A stretch of 64,000 bases of DNA, taken from the NCBI GenBank assembly GCA_963665975.1, contig OY762508.1, positions 558,001-622,000 on the forward strand, given 5' to 3'. Of this stretch, positions 8,653-17,328 are shown piece by piece. Every line of letters starts with the position of its first letter. Position 1 is the stretch's first letter. Under the pieces are notes generated by a model. It saw only the letters and a list, made by a program, of their open reading frames with translations. It ran no database searches and was not told the origin of the DNA. Made by a program: the position numbers and the translations under genes. Source of the stretch: G963665975 sp963665975. GTDB lineage: Bacteria; Bacteroidota; Rhodothermia; Rhodothermales; Bin80.

Positions 8653-9642
8653 TTACAGCGGTTTCTCGTATAGCGTGTAGCGACGGATTGTAGTCCCGTA
8701 GTGGCTCGATATGCGTTGCGACAGGTTGGTCTCCCGCATGAGCGCGTGAATGGCGCGCACGAATCCAAGGTTTTGCGCCGCTCGCTGGCAGTCATCCATT
8801 AGCACGCCGCCAAGCCCGTTCCCGCCGTACTCCGGATGCACAGCCATGGACTTGACGATTACCGTGCGTGTAGGCTCGCTCTTTGCCGACTCCAACAGAT
8901 CCGGAATCGCGAATATGAATCCGACGAGGCGCCCGTCATGCTCCGCGAGAAGGACCAGTTCGGGGAGTATATGTGCACGGATCGGCGCGTACGACGCCAG
9001 GAATTCCCCGAATTGAATGGGGCTGTAAAGGAAATTGCCGGCGAACGCCACTAGCGACAGTTCGTGGATTGCCGCGAGTTCGTCCTGGAAACGTGCTGCG
9101 TCGAATGTCCGCAAGGTAATGCCGTTGCGTTCAAGCTCGGCCCTCCGCCTGTCGGAGCGCGGGTCAACTCTACTGAGGTCAGCATTGAGCGCAGAGGTAT
9201 AGGTCGCCAGAGGCACGAATCCCGCGTCAGTGAAGTGGCGGGACCACTCGTCGGGATTGTCGGGCTCCAGGAAGAATGTCGGTTCGGTCCCGCGGTCGGT
9301 CATTAGCCTGTAGCGGTGCCACGTGGACCCGTCAATCGGACCGATGACCCTCCCGCGCCCCTCTGCTTGATGTCGGTTTGCGGCGTGCTCCAAGAGTTCC
9401 TTGCCTGCATTGGTGTCGACAGCGGCGTAGTGACCGATAAGACCGTCCGGCGTCGACACGCCGTGGGAGTCCCGCCTCACCCACAGTGAACAACGGGCGA
9501 CCAACACGCCTGCCGCGTCGTGAAGTGCCAGGTGGCACGATGGTTTGGTGAGCTCGAACTCTTCAGTCCGCAACGGCTCCACGGAACCTGTCCGCAACAA
9601 GGCCAGATCCTCAATACACTTGACGATGGTAAGAGAGTTCAA
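8653..9642 (-). CDS. GNAT-family acyltransferase-like protein, first gene of the operon
   Basis: A 329-residue protein with a GNAT fold in its C-terminal half. The acyl-CoA-binding turn is EYGGNGLGG (271-279), preceded by the strand VIVKSMAVHP. The N-terminal half (LIGHYAAVDTNAGKELLEHA, then RGRVIGPIDGSTWHRYR) looks like a second, diverged GNAT-type half, so this may be a tandem GNAT protein. The start is a TTG at 9642; GGGAG about 11 bases upstream could be the ribosome site, and no ATG is available nearby in frame. It leads the leftward operon and ends 5 bases before the AMP ligase. The substrate is unknown; acyl or acetyl transfer to the product of the operon is only an inference. Confidence 0.72.
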   Translation of the reverse strand: MNSLTIVKCIEDLALLRTGSVEPLRTEEFELTKPSCHLALHDAAGVLVARCSLWVRRDSHGVSTPDGLIGHYAAVDTNAGKELLEHAANRHQAEGRGRVIGPIDGSTWHRYRLMTDRGTEPTFFLEPDNPDEWSRHFTDAGFVPLATYTSALNADLSRVDPRSDRRRAELERNGITLRTFDAARFQDELAAIHELSLVAFAGNFLYSPIQFGEFLASYAPIRAHILPELVLLAEHDGRLVGFIFAIPDLLESAKSEPTRTVIVKSMAVHPEYGGNGLGGVLMDDCQRAAQNLGFVRAIHALMRETNLSQRISSHYGTTIRRYTLYEKPL

Positions 9643-9718
9643 GATTCTTTCGACTCCCGGGCTTTGCCCGAATTCTCTACCAAGTAGCCGGCTCGCCCTG
9701 TTGTAGGCAGTTAGAGTA

Positions 9719-9934
9719 TTAGCAGACTACTAGTCTGTTGACGTGGACAACGAGAATATGCCCTTCGAGGGCTGCCAAATGTTTGGATCCAGCCGCATCC
9801 CACAGCGGCAAGGTGCTGTCATCCCTACCATGCGACATGTGCATGCCATTTCGGGAATACGCCACCAACATGACCCCATTTGGCATGACCATTTGAGGCT
9901 CCCCGGCAACACCGGTTCGTTGCAACCGGGTAAC
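9719..9934 (-). pseudogene. WD40-repeat protein fragment
   Basis: On the minus strand this stretch encodes a WD40-like blade, with LPLWDAAGSKHLAALEGHI matching the usual 'LWDaatG...l.GH' pattern, preceded by a degraded 'PNGVMLVAYS' that resembles the 'SPDG..las' part of a blade. There is no plausible start, no signal peptide and no complete domain. It lies just downstream of the better preserved WD40/T9SS remnant and is probably a leftover of the same gene or of a tandem paralogue. Confidence 0.45.
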
Positions 9935-10094
9935 GCGGGGATCCAGAACCTGCATCGCCAAGATCAGCAACGGGCACCAGCTGGCACCTCTCCTTAGTCC
10001 GGGCCTGACGTGAATCCCTTCATCAAGAGCTATCAAAACATACCGGTCTGGTTGTATTGAACACGCCCACAACCTGGCAAGCGCGGGAGTGTCG

Positions 10095-10638
10095 TCAACC
10101 ATTTGATGTGGTCACTTGGTAGGGATAGTGGACGTCGGATTTAGGATGCGATACTCGGCCACCGTTCTCTTGCAGCATCAGGAAATAAGTGCCGCTCGAT
10201 AGCAGGGTTGTTGCCAGCCATGCTTATATGTACTCCCGGAGGCTTTACACCATCAATGAGGATTTCTAGCTCACGTCCCAACACGTCGATGGCTGACAAG
10301 CGTACGTGGCCTACATCGAGCAGCTTGTACTCAATGGTTGCCCCCAAATACGCCGGATTCGGATAGTATGAAAGCCGGATCACTTCCAAAGACACGTCGC
10401 CCGGACTGGCTATATCCAGCGGTCCTAAAAGAGCAGCGGCATCCCACAGCTTTACAGTGGTATCGATCGATGCCGAGGTTATCAAGGTTCCGTCCGGCGA
10501 GAATGCCACGGACGCTATCTCTCCGCCCCCCGGTAAGTCTACCGGTTCGGGCGTCGACCAAATCAGTTGGCCCGCCGCAGGCGTTGTAATTAGCATCGTT
10601 ATGAGTGCTATTATGCTATTTCGTATAAGTCTAAGCAC
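10095..10638 (-). pseudogene. Secreted WD40 protein with T9SS sorting domain, frameshifted
   Basis: The reading frame opens with a signal peptide (MLRLIRNSIIALITML... ending PAAGQ), followed by one WD40 blade (EIASVAFSPDG, then TTVKLWDAAA) and a type IX secretion sorting domain (LSYYPNPAYLGATIEYKL, HVRLSAIDVLGRELE). The frame then breaks: after the AACAACC run near 10205-10215 the expected ending SSGTYFLMLQENGG is found in another frame and continues to a stop at 10095-10097. Most blades of the propeller are missing. So this is a gene shortened by internal loss and by a one-base-type frameshift. Codon and motif evidence is clear; whether a short product is still made is not known. Confidence 0.7.
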
Positions 10639-11152
10639 AGCGTACCTCGCCGGCTGCGTTATCGAATTATCGGCTAGAGCCTGTGAGTTGCCCGCAACCG
10701 ATCTTCAATCGTGAACCTACACTGCGGGTATCAGGGTATCATTCGTTGTTGCCAGTAACATGGGAACCGAACCACGCTTGCCGCTGCTCATCCTTGCACG
10801 CTGAGTAGTGGCTCCAATCACCGCTCCACCATCGGTGAAGACATGCTGCTGCATTTCCTTCGCTGCCTGAGATGCACGTCCTGAGATGCACGTCGCCGGA
10901 TGGCCCAATATAGAATACGTTACCGATGTATGTAATTCGCGCCTGGTGAAACAAGCATGAAGACTAGACAGGTTCCAGAAGCAGATCTTCCCTCCGTGCC
11001 AATACAGAGTGGCTCTTCCCCCAATCTTAGGGTGCGAGATAGCATTTAATTGAAAACAGGGTAGCTTCAGTCGAACCATCCACCCTTCAACAGCCTTGAA
11101 AACTGTCCACGTTTAGGAACCACTACAACTACATCCCCATCCTGCTTTCTCG
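10639..11152. other. Gene-poor stretch with no recognisable gene
   Basis: About 500 bases between the WD40 remnant and the small secreted-protein gene. A minus-strand open frame of 120 codons (10717-11079) has no family I recognise, no signal peptide and a composition unlike the surrounding genes. It contains a perfect tandem 14-base duplication at 10866-10893, which would itself shift the frame. I take it as decayed sequence. Confidence 0.4.
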
Positions 11153-11614
11153 TTAGAAGTTCACAGTGAGCGCTAATCCCATAGGACGAACGTCAACGCC
11201 CAAACTAATGCCTAGCGACTCTCTTAGTCTCGCGTTAAATTCACGCGCCACATTATTAGCCGAGATAATAGCCCAGATTCCTCCTCCGGTAAAGGCCAAC
11301 ACACCAAGTAATAGCATACCACACCCACTATCTTCCTCTTCAACTATATCATCAATGCAAGAAACACTTCCCACGATCGTTGTTATTGCTCCTCCTACTC
11401 TGACTATATTAGGTAGCAACCCCTTATTCCAGTCTCCTGCATATGCGTGACCAATTGTCGGTAATACCGCCTCCAATGCCATTGCAACGATTGGAATCTT
11501 CATTTGTGTTTCGGATGAAACCGATGCGTTTTCATTGTCATTAGTTCGTTGGGCCACGGCAGAAGAAGCTGTGATCGTGAAGGTGAAGAGAGCCGATAGG
11601 ATGACTAGTTTCAT
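11153..11614 (-). CDS. Small secreted or membrane protein of unknown function
   Basis: A 153-residue protein starting at the ATG at 11614 (a GTG 15 bases upstream is possible). It begins with a clear signal peptide, MKLVILSALFTFTITASSAVAQ, then a polar segment, then GHAYAGDWNKGLLPNIVRVGG and a hydrophobic segment (MLLLGVLAFTGGGIWAIISA). The 'GhayaGdw.kGl' pattern resembles small Bacteroidota envelope proteins with a DUF5683-like arrangement, but I cannot assign a family. It stands alone between two decayed regions. A minus-strand TACCTTTG at 11769-11776 may be its promoter. It looks intact, unlike its surroundings. Confidence 0.62.
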   Translation of the reverse strand: MKLVILSALFTFTITASSAVAQRTNDNENASVSSETQMKIPIVAMALEAVLPTIGHAYAGDWNKGLLPNIVRVGGAITTIVGSVSCIDDIVEEEDSGCGMLLLGVLAFTGGGIWAIISANNVAREFNARLRESLGISLGVDVRPMGLALTVNF

Positions 11615-11768
11615 GGGATTAGGGTTCACGGGGATTGGGTGTCTGGGTGGGATCGAGGGCCATCAAGGCTGTGGTTGCGGCGGAATGCCTGTAATGGTTC
11701 GCTAAAATTGGACACTTTTCAGGGCTGTTTAAGGGTGGATGCGCAACGGTAGTGGGTTGCGTTTAAAA

Positions 11769-11776
11769 CAAAGGTA
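11769..11776 (-). promoter_or_regulatory. Bacteroidota-type -7 box (TACCTTTG)
   Basis: TACCTTTG on the minus strand matches the Bacteroidota TAnnTTTG -7 consensus. It lies about 155 bases upstream of the secreted-protein gene at 11614. A TTG is present upstream but only 13 bases away, shorter than ideal. Confidence 0.3.
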
Positions 11777-11866
11777 GGGGGCCGAGCACCAACGACCTTG
11801 AGCGCCCGGTCGCTTCCCACTCTTCCTTCCCACCGGTCTTGCCGTTAACTAAACTATTCCGTATTC

Positions 11867-11892
11867 ATCAAAAATACTAATAAATATTTTGA
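11867..11892. other. AT-rich imperfect hairpin at the left edge of the IS
   Basis: ATCAAAAAT and ATATTTTGAT form an AT-only stem around a short loop. It lies directly outside the left terminal repeat of the degenerate insertion sequence. It could be a weak terminator or simply the AT-rich target site. No G/C stem or clear U-tract supports a strong terminator. Confidence 0.3.
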
Positions 11893-11898
11893 TTTATT

Positions 11899-13505
11899 GA
11901 GGCTCTTGCAAGGCCCCTGAATTGAGAGTTTTCTCTGCTTGTGAGGAAGATCTTGGGTGCACTCGCGCCCGCCTGGAGTAGAACAGTTGTGGATTACGAG
12001 CTTGATCAGGCTTCGTACAGCACCTGCAAGACGCAGGAACTATCACACATAAGAATAAAACACAAGGGCTTTGATCCTCCTGTCTTGGTATCTTCGAACT
12101 TGCAACATGCGCGAAGATACCGGAGGCTTGCATGTCCCTTGGAAAGGAAGTACGCGGATTCTGGATCAGTTGTTAACGGGAGTTTGTTTTTCGGATGGAC
12201 GCGGCGCTTGGCCCTATGGCCGGGCACCATAAGAAGTCTCTGGCGACGTTGGAGATGGTGTCCGTCGAGCGCGTTCCGCCGAGCGTTCCGGATTGTATGC
12301 CGGGGCGTCCGCTGAAGTATCACGCTAACATTGCACAAGCGTTTCTGGCCATGATAGTATTCGATAATTCGACGACAACGGCGTTGGTGGAACGGGTGCG
12401 TTCGGATCCGACGCTTCGGCGTCTTTGTGGGTGGAAATGGTTGTGCGATGTATCAAGCGTGGCAACGTTTTCACGTGTGTTCAGGGAAATTGCGGAGGCC
12501 GATCTGCCCGGTCGTATGCACGCGGTGTTGATAGACGAGGAGTATACGAATCTGTTGGTGGGGCATATTTAGCATGATGCAACGGCAAAAGAGGCACGAG
12601 AGAAGCCTGCGCCAGAGGAATAGAAGCCGGAGCGTCCGAAGCGCAAACGGGGGCGTCCTCGCAACGACGAGAAGCGTCCAAAGGAACCGACCCGGTTGGA
12701 GGGTCAGCGTACGATGAACATGTAATAGATGCTGGAGGAGTTACCGAGGCCCTGTACGGCGGGTGTCAAGTGCAATGCGAAGGGGCATACGCAACAATGG
12801 GTTGGGTATAAGTTGCACCTGGATGTGATGGGTGGAGGTATTCCAATCAGTTGCACCGTGTCGTCTGCGTCCCTGCATGACACAGGCAATTTCACTTATG
12901 ACGATGACGGCACAGCAGGTACAAGACCTGTACGACTTGATCGACCTGTGACGCGGAGGAGATCCATGCGCACAGCAAAGGCTTAGACCATATGCCGATC
13001 ATTGATACGAATCGGCGATGCGATGGGGAAGCAGAGCTTATGGAGAAGAAGGCACAGCGTACAGCCGGGTTTGCCCCGCCTGAGCGAGAGCGTTACAAGG
13101 AGCGTTAGACGGTCGAGCGGGCTTTAGGACGGCTCAAGGATGAGTTCAGCGGCCGTCATGCCCGTGTACGTGGGCACAAGAGGGTGACGTGCTACGTGAT
13201 TTTCGGGGTGCTTGCGCTCACGGTAGATCAATTGTTATGCCTGCTGAACTGAATACAGGTGGATTTCGCTATGGTTGCGTGTACCAGGTTCCTGTCAAGC
13301 AGGAGCCAGGAATAGGCGCGTGCGCGCCGCAGGTATTAAGACCGGAATCGGCACACGTGAGACCCCATTGATGGTGGATGGCCGATACTGTCGGAGGGGG
13401 CGGCGAATAGGGGCGATCCCTCACATAGTCCGGGACAATCGCACCGATGCATGACGCTCGGATCACTACTACTACCAAATGCTAGGATAGTTATGCAATT
13501 GCCTC
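11899..13505 (+). mobile_element. Degenerate insertion sequence, copy 1
   Basis: An element of about 1.6 kb. The left end reads GAGGCTCTTGCAA at 11899-11911. The right end, ATGCAATTGCCTC at 13493-13505, is a 10/13 match to the inverted form TTGCAAGAGCCTC, which is preserved exactly at the right end of copy 2 (43798-43810). The single transposase gene inside is broken. The roughly 250 bases between the transposase stop and the right end are also conserved in copy 2 (shared TCCTGTC..GCAGGA, GTGCGC.CCGCAG and GACCGG), which supports the boundary. The transposase resembles the IS5/IS1182 group. Target duplications are not evident. Confidence 0.68.
12132..13251 (+). pseudogene. IS5/IS1182-like DDE transposase, degenerate
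   Basis: Translating from ATG 12132 gives MSLGKEVRGFWISC, an in-frame TAA, then the N-terminal transposase domain (GRPLKYHANIAQAFLAMIVF; TLRRLCGW; VATFSRVFREIAEADLP; LVGHI). Further in-frame stops follow after LVGHI, after KPAPEE and after TMNM. The frame still continues as KRKRGRPRNDEKR, then GHTQQWVGYKLHLDV. After the residues SASLHD the frame shifts, and the C-terminus (HAHSKGLDHMPIIDTNRR; TVERALGRLKDEFSGRHARVRG) reappears with one more stop. It cannot make a working transposase. The N-terminal half up to 12572 is the longest open part. Confidence 0.82.
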
Positions 13506-13672
13506 ATCATTATATCATGGGAAGAGCTTCCGTTGAATCCACACTCGAACAACAAGAAGCAACCAACGGGCGGCTGACTACAGGCACCAACCAAAATTGC
13601 GCGACACGGTCGGGCTGCGCGTGCAGGATTGCAGATCCAGCGCACCTACCGGGAGACCGTGCACCATGACTC

Positions 13673-14593
13673 CTACCGCTTGGGGAGGAACTGGCGAAGG
13701 TAGAGGGCGCTCTGTCGCAAGGCAGCCTTGCGCCCCTCCAGTGACCCTTCGTAGGCACGATCTTCGACCTCTACGCACACAGCTCCGTCATAGCCCACAT
13801 CCGTAAGCACGGAAAAGAATCGGCCCCATTCCACATCGCCGAGCCCCGGCAGCTTTGGCGTGTGAAACTCATTCGGCGTCGCCATGATGCCAACATCATT
13901 GAGCTGGTCCCGGTCAAGGCGCGCATCCTTGGCGTGGACATGGAACAGGCGTCCTGCAAACTCGCGAAGTGGGCGCAGGTAATCCATCTGCTGCCAGATC
14001 AGATGTGATGGATCAAAATTGAGCCCAAAGGAAGTACTCGGAATATCGGCGAACATGCGGCGCCAGACGGCCGGGCAGTACGCGAGATTCTTGCCGGCGG
14101 GCCATTCGTCGCCCGTAAAATACATCGGGCAATTTTCGATGCCGATGCGAACGCCATACGCTTCTGCGTACTGCACGAGCGGCCTCCAAACCTCCAAAAA
14201 GCGAGGCCAATTGGCATCGATCGTCTTGGTCCAGTCCCGCCCCACAAACGTGTTCACCTCCCGCACGGACAGCCGTTGAGCCGCCTCAATCATGGCGCGA
14301 ATATGCTCGATATACACATCGGCTTCCACCTCATCCGGGCATAGCGGGTTGGGATAGTAGCCCAGAGCACTTATGCCAACACCTGTCTCTTCTACCAGGG
14401 CCGCCGCGCGCCGCGCGTCTTCACCGGAGGTGTCCTGTACGTTCAGGTGGGTGACGCCGGCATAGCGACGCGTCGCCTTGCCACGCGGCCAGCACATCAG
14501 CTCAACGCAATCGTATCCTTCTTCCGCGGCTACCGCGAATACCTCCTCAAGAGAGAGCTCGGGAAGTATCGCACTTACAAATCCAAGGTTCAT
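13673..14593 (-). CDS. Sugar phosphate isomerase/epimerase-like TIM-barrel protein
   Basis: A 306-residue cytoplasmic protein of the xylose-isomerase-like/AP endonuclease 2 TIM-barrel family, starting with the ATG at 14593 (MNLGFVSAILPELSLEEVF). Typical metal-site segments are visible: IGIENCPM (Glu), FGLNFDPSHLIWQ (Asp and His), LFHVHAKDARLDR (His, Asp) and VCVEVEDRAY (Glu). Such proteins isomerise or epimerise sugars and inositols or act on 3-keto sugars. There is no signal peptide, in contrast to the second family member at 18923. The upstream gene on the same strand is the shikimate-dehydrogenase-like gene about 100 bases away, so the two may form an operon. The exact substrate cannot be read from sequence. 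Confidence 0.85.
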   Translation of the reverse strand: MNLGFVSAILPELSLEEVFAVAAEEGYDCVELMCWPRGKATRRYAGVTHLNVQDTSGEDARRAAALVEETGVGISALGYYPNPLCPDEVEADVYIEHIRAMIEAAQRLSVREVNTFVGRDWTKTIDANWPRFLEVWRPLVQYAEAYGVRIGIENCPMYFTGDEWPAGKNLAYCPAVWRRMFADIPSTSFGLNFDPSHLIWQQMDYLRPLREFAGRLFHVHAKDARLDRDQLNDVGIMATPNEFHTPKLPGLGDVEWGRFFSVLTDVGYDGAVCVEVEDRAYEGSLEGRKAALRQSALYLRQFLPKR

Positions 14594-14691
14594 GGGTGTT
14601 CGTAGTTCCTGTTTTTGGAGCAAGGAAAATAATGCAATCACTCAGAGAAACAATATCGCAGTGCGACTGGATCGATGGACGATCCGGTGCA

Positions 14692-15618
14692 TCACCGCGC
14701 CTCTCTTGATACGACGGCGAATTCCTCAAATAGCGTGGGTGTCATAGGTATGCCAAACACGAGACTCATCACGCTGGACCATCCGTGCAGGAAGTAATGC
14801 CAACCGTCCTCTACGATTAGATTACGGCTCTCCTTCTGCGTGTACGCCTGCTCCAGAAAGCGCCGCCGGCCGCGATAGTTCAGCTCCCATACCGCGGCTT
14901 CTTCCGGAAACCGCACCGCATCCGTGACCGGCGATCCCGGCAGGTCTTTGCCCACCCCTGTCGCGTTGATGACGAGCGAATGCGGGGGCAGGTCCTTGAC
15001 CAGACTGTCGTTGCGGTGCGGGTCCGCATTGTGTATCAGATCCACCCGCAAGCCAGCCGCGCATAACTGATCCAATACGTGTTGGCAGTGGTCCAGGCTC
15101 TCTTTCCGGATGTCCACCAGACGGATCCTTCCGGGGCGCGAGCGCGCCTGAATGACGAGATGCACCAGCATGGCAACCGTGGCACCGCCCGCTCCGAATG
15201 CCAGAATTTCTGCGTGCGGATAGCGCCGCCAGTAGTCCGCCCCCAGGAAATGCGCCATCGCGTGTCCGCAATTCGCGGGGTCACAAGCATGCCCCCACAC
15301 CGCGTCACCGCGCTTGTATAGCGCCGACACCTCCCCACACAGCTGCGCCTCCGGCGTCAGTTGGTCTATCAGGTCTCTCGCCGCCCGCACAATGTTGATC
15401 TTGTGCGAAGTCACCAGGGCACCACGCGTCATACGATCCTCCTTTAGTCGGAGGACAGCCTGCCGGTAACACTCATCAGAGGCTCGTAGCGGCAAGTCAA
15501 CGCCCTCAAGCATCGCATCTGCACCCATGGCGGCAACCCAGTACGGAAACAGCCTCATGGACAATGAGCCTGCAGTCCGTACGCCGAAGAAAAGCATGAG
15601 CTGCGGCGATGCTGACAT
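14692..15618 (-). CDS. Shikimate dehydrogenase-like oxidoreductase
   Basis: A 308-residue protein starting at ATG 15618 (MSASPQLMLFFGVRTAGSLS). It has the layout of the shikimate/quinate dehydrogenase family: an N-terminal substrate domain with ALVTSHKINIVRAARD, where the catalytic-Lys motif 'TxPxK' appears as TSHK, and a Rossmann domain with AFGAGGATVAMLVHLV followed by VDIRKE. ATGVGKDLPGSPV and WELNYRGRRRFLEQA match the C-terminal part. It is divergent from the sulfatase gene, with only 66 bases between the starts. True aroE is unlikely because the protein is diverged and sits in a sugar-catabolic neighbourhood; a dehydrogenase for a cyclitol-like or quinate-like compound fits better. Confidence 0.78.
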   Translation of the reverse strand: MSASPQLMLFFGVRTAGSLSMRLFPYWVAAMGADAMLEGVDLPLRASDECYRQAVLRLKEDRMTRGALVTSHKINIVRAARDLIDQLTPEAQLCGEVSALYKRGDAVWGHACDPANCGHAMAHFLGADYWRRYPHAEILAFGAGGATVAMLVHLVIQARSRPGRIRLVDIRKESLDHCQHVLDQLCAAGLRVDLIHNADPHRNDSLVKDLPPHSLVINATGVGKDLPGSPVTDAVRFPEEAAVWELNYRGRRRFLEQAYTQKESRNLIVEDGWHYFLHGWSSVMSLVFGIPMTPTLFEEFAVVSREAR

Positions 15619-15650
15619 AACGACTATTCCCGAAAGTACTCCGTTCGCCT

Positions 15651-15658
15651 TATGTTTG
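15651..15658 (+). promoter_or_regulatory. Bacteroidota-type -7 box (TATGTTTG) for the sulfatase gene
   Basis: TATGTTTG is an exact match to TAnnTTTG. The ATG of the sulfatase follows at 15685, giving a short leader with an AAAAAGGA ribosome site. No clear TTG lies at -33. Confidence 0.4.
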
Positions 15659-15684
15659 TACTCCCCACAACAAAAAGGACTCCC

Positions 15685-17328
15685 ATGTCTCGCTTCTTCC
15701 TGCTTCTGTTCCTGCTTATTGCATCGTCGGCGCACGCCCAGGACACTGCCTACCCAAACGTCACACTGCCCGAGCAACCCAACATTCTGTGGCTCGTCGC
15801 TGAGGACATGAGTCCTTATCTCGCCTCGTTCGGCGACTCAACCGTGCATACGCCCAACCTGGACCGCCTGGCCCGTGAAGGCGTGCGCTATACCAATATG
15901 TACAGCATTTCCGGAGTCTGCGCGCCGAGCCGGTTCGCCATCGCGACCGGACTATATCCCACCAGTGGCGGCGCACAGCATATGCGGACCAGTTCACGTG
16001 CTGAGTATATGGAGCAAATCGGCCTCTCCCCGTACGAGGCGATCCCTCCCTCCGACGTGCGCTTTATGAGTGAGGTGCTGCGCACTAACGGCTATTATGC
16101 CTCTAACAACGCCAAGCAGGATTATCAACTCAAGGCCCCGGTTACCGCCTGGGATGAAAGCGGCAATCGCGCGCACTGGCGCAACCGACCCTCGGGGATG
16201 CCCTTCTTTTCCATATTCAATTTTGGCGTTACGCACGAGTCACGTATCTGGGCCAAGGCCGAAGACTCCTTGTGGGTGGACCCTGATCTGGATGTCCCCA
16301 TCCCGCCCTATCTGCCCCGCACGGACCTCGTCCGACAGGACGTTCTCCGGATGTATTCCAACATTAAGGAATTGGACCAACAGATCGGGAACGTGGTGGC
16401 GCAGCTTGCAGAGGACGGCCTCCTGGATTCCACCCTGATTGTATTCTATGCAGATCACGGCGGTCCGCTGCCCCGCCAGAAGCGCCAGCTCTACGACTCC
16501 GGACTCCACGTTCCGCTCATCGTGCGCTTTCCGGGCGGGCAGCATGCGGGCATGGTTGACGATCAGCTCGTGAGCTTTATCGACCTTGCACCTACCATGT
16601 TTTCGGTGGCAGGCATAGCGTTGCCCGACTATCTGGAAGGCCAGGCCTTTCTCGGCGCCCGGCGCGCCGCAGAGCCGCGCCGCTATATTCACGCTGCTGC
16701 GGATCGCTTTGACACCGAAACCGATACGAAGCGTGCGGTTCGTGACAAACGGTTCAAGTATATCCGCAATCTCCGGCCAGAACGAGGGTACTATCTGGCA
16801 GTGACCTACCGGGAGCAAATGGCTACGATGCAGGAACTCTTACACTTGCGTGATGAGGGTGGTCTCGATACTTACCAGGCGCAATGGTTCCGGACGTCCA
16901 AGCCGGTGGAAGAACTGTTTGACACGCAGACAGACCCGCACGAACTCCACAACCTGGCCGACGATGTCACCTATGCGGAAAAGCTTGCCGAACTCGGCGC
17001 CGAGCTCACTGCGTGGATGGCGCGAACGAACGACCCAGGAACCATGCCCGAGTCTGAATTTCTGGCCACGCTCTGGCCGGACCATATGCAGCCACTGACA
17101 GTGGCGCCTGGGGCGCGCTGGGAAGAGGATCGCGTTGCGTTTTCGTCGGAGACCGAGGGCGCCAGCATCGGCTATCAGGTCCTCGCCGACGGCGACAAAC
17201 CGGGCACGCACTGGTATGTCTACACCGAGCCTGTCACCGTGCCCGCAGGCCACCGCGTCCATGTGCTGGCGCACCGCTTGGGATTCAAGCCAAGCGAGGC
17301 TATCGACCTGACCGCGCCAGGGGACTAG
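15685..17328 (+). CDS. Secreted sulfatase (type I, formylglycine-dependent)
   Basis: A 547-residue sulfatase with a signal peptide (MSRFFLLLFLLIASSAHAQ). The formylglycine motif is CAPSR with Cys79, to be matured by a formylglycine-generating enzyme not seen in this window. NILWLVAEDMSPYL carries the N-terminal metal-site Asp residues, and FYADHGGPLPRQK the second metal Asp/His. It resembles the heparan N-sulfatase-like S1 subgroup of Bacteroidota. The last ~90 residues (IGYQVLADGDKPGTHWYVYT, VPAGHRVHVLAHRLGFKPS) look like a small chitobiase/hexosaminidase C-terminal domain, suggesting sugar binding. It converges with the Gfo/Idh gene with a few shared bases at the stops. Role: hydrolysis of sulfate esters or sulfamates on exported carbohydrates. 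Confidence 0.93.
   Translation: MSRFFLLLFLLIASSAHAQDTAYPNVTLPEQPNILWLVAEDMSPYLASFGDSTVHTPNLDRLAREGVRYTNMYSISGVCAPSRFAIATGLYPTSGGAQHMRTSSRAEYMEQIGLSPYEAIPPSDVRFMSEVLRTNGYYASNNAKQDYQLKAPVTAWDESGNRAHWRNRPSGMPFFSIFNFGVTHESRIWAKAEDSLWVDPDLDVPIPPYLPRTDLVRQDVLRMYSNIKELDQQIGNVVAQLAEDGLLDSTLIVFYADHGGPLPRQKRQLYDSGLHVPLIVRFPGGQHAGMVDDQLVSFIDLAPTMFSVAGIALPDYLEGQAFLGARRAAEPRRYIHAAADRFDTETDTKRAVRDKRFKYIRNLRPERGYYLAVTYREQMATMQELLHLRDEGGLDTYQAQWFRTSKPVEELFDTQTDPHELHNLADDVTYAEKLAELGAELTAWMARTNDPGTMPESEFLATLWPDHMQPLTVAPGARWEEDRVAFSSETEGASIGYQVLADGDKPGTHWYVYTEPVTVPAGHRVHVLAHRLGFKPSEAIDLTAPGD

Noticed and set aside
9661..9672. Inverted repeat CGGGCTTTGCCCG upstream of the GNAT gene as an operator
   Set aside because: A five-base stem is too short and such repeats are frequent by chance at this GC content.
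10717..11079. A 120-codon minus-strand gene
   Set aside because: No recognisable motif, contains a frame-breaking tandem duplication and lies in decayed DNA.
13252..13672. Short open frames after the transposase
   Set aside because: Most of this stretch is the noncoding tail of the IS, matched by copy 2; no coding signal.
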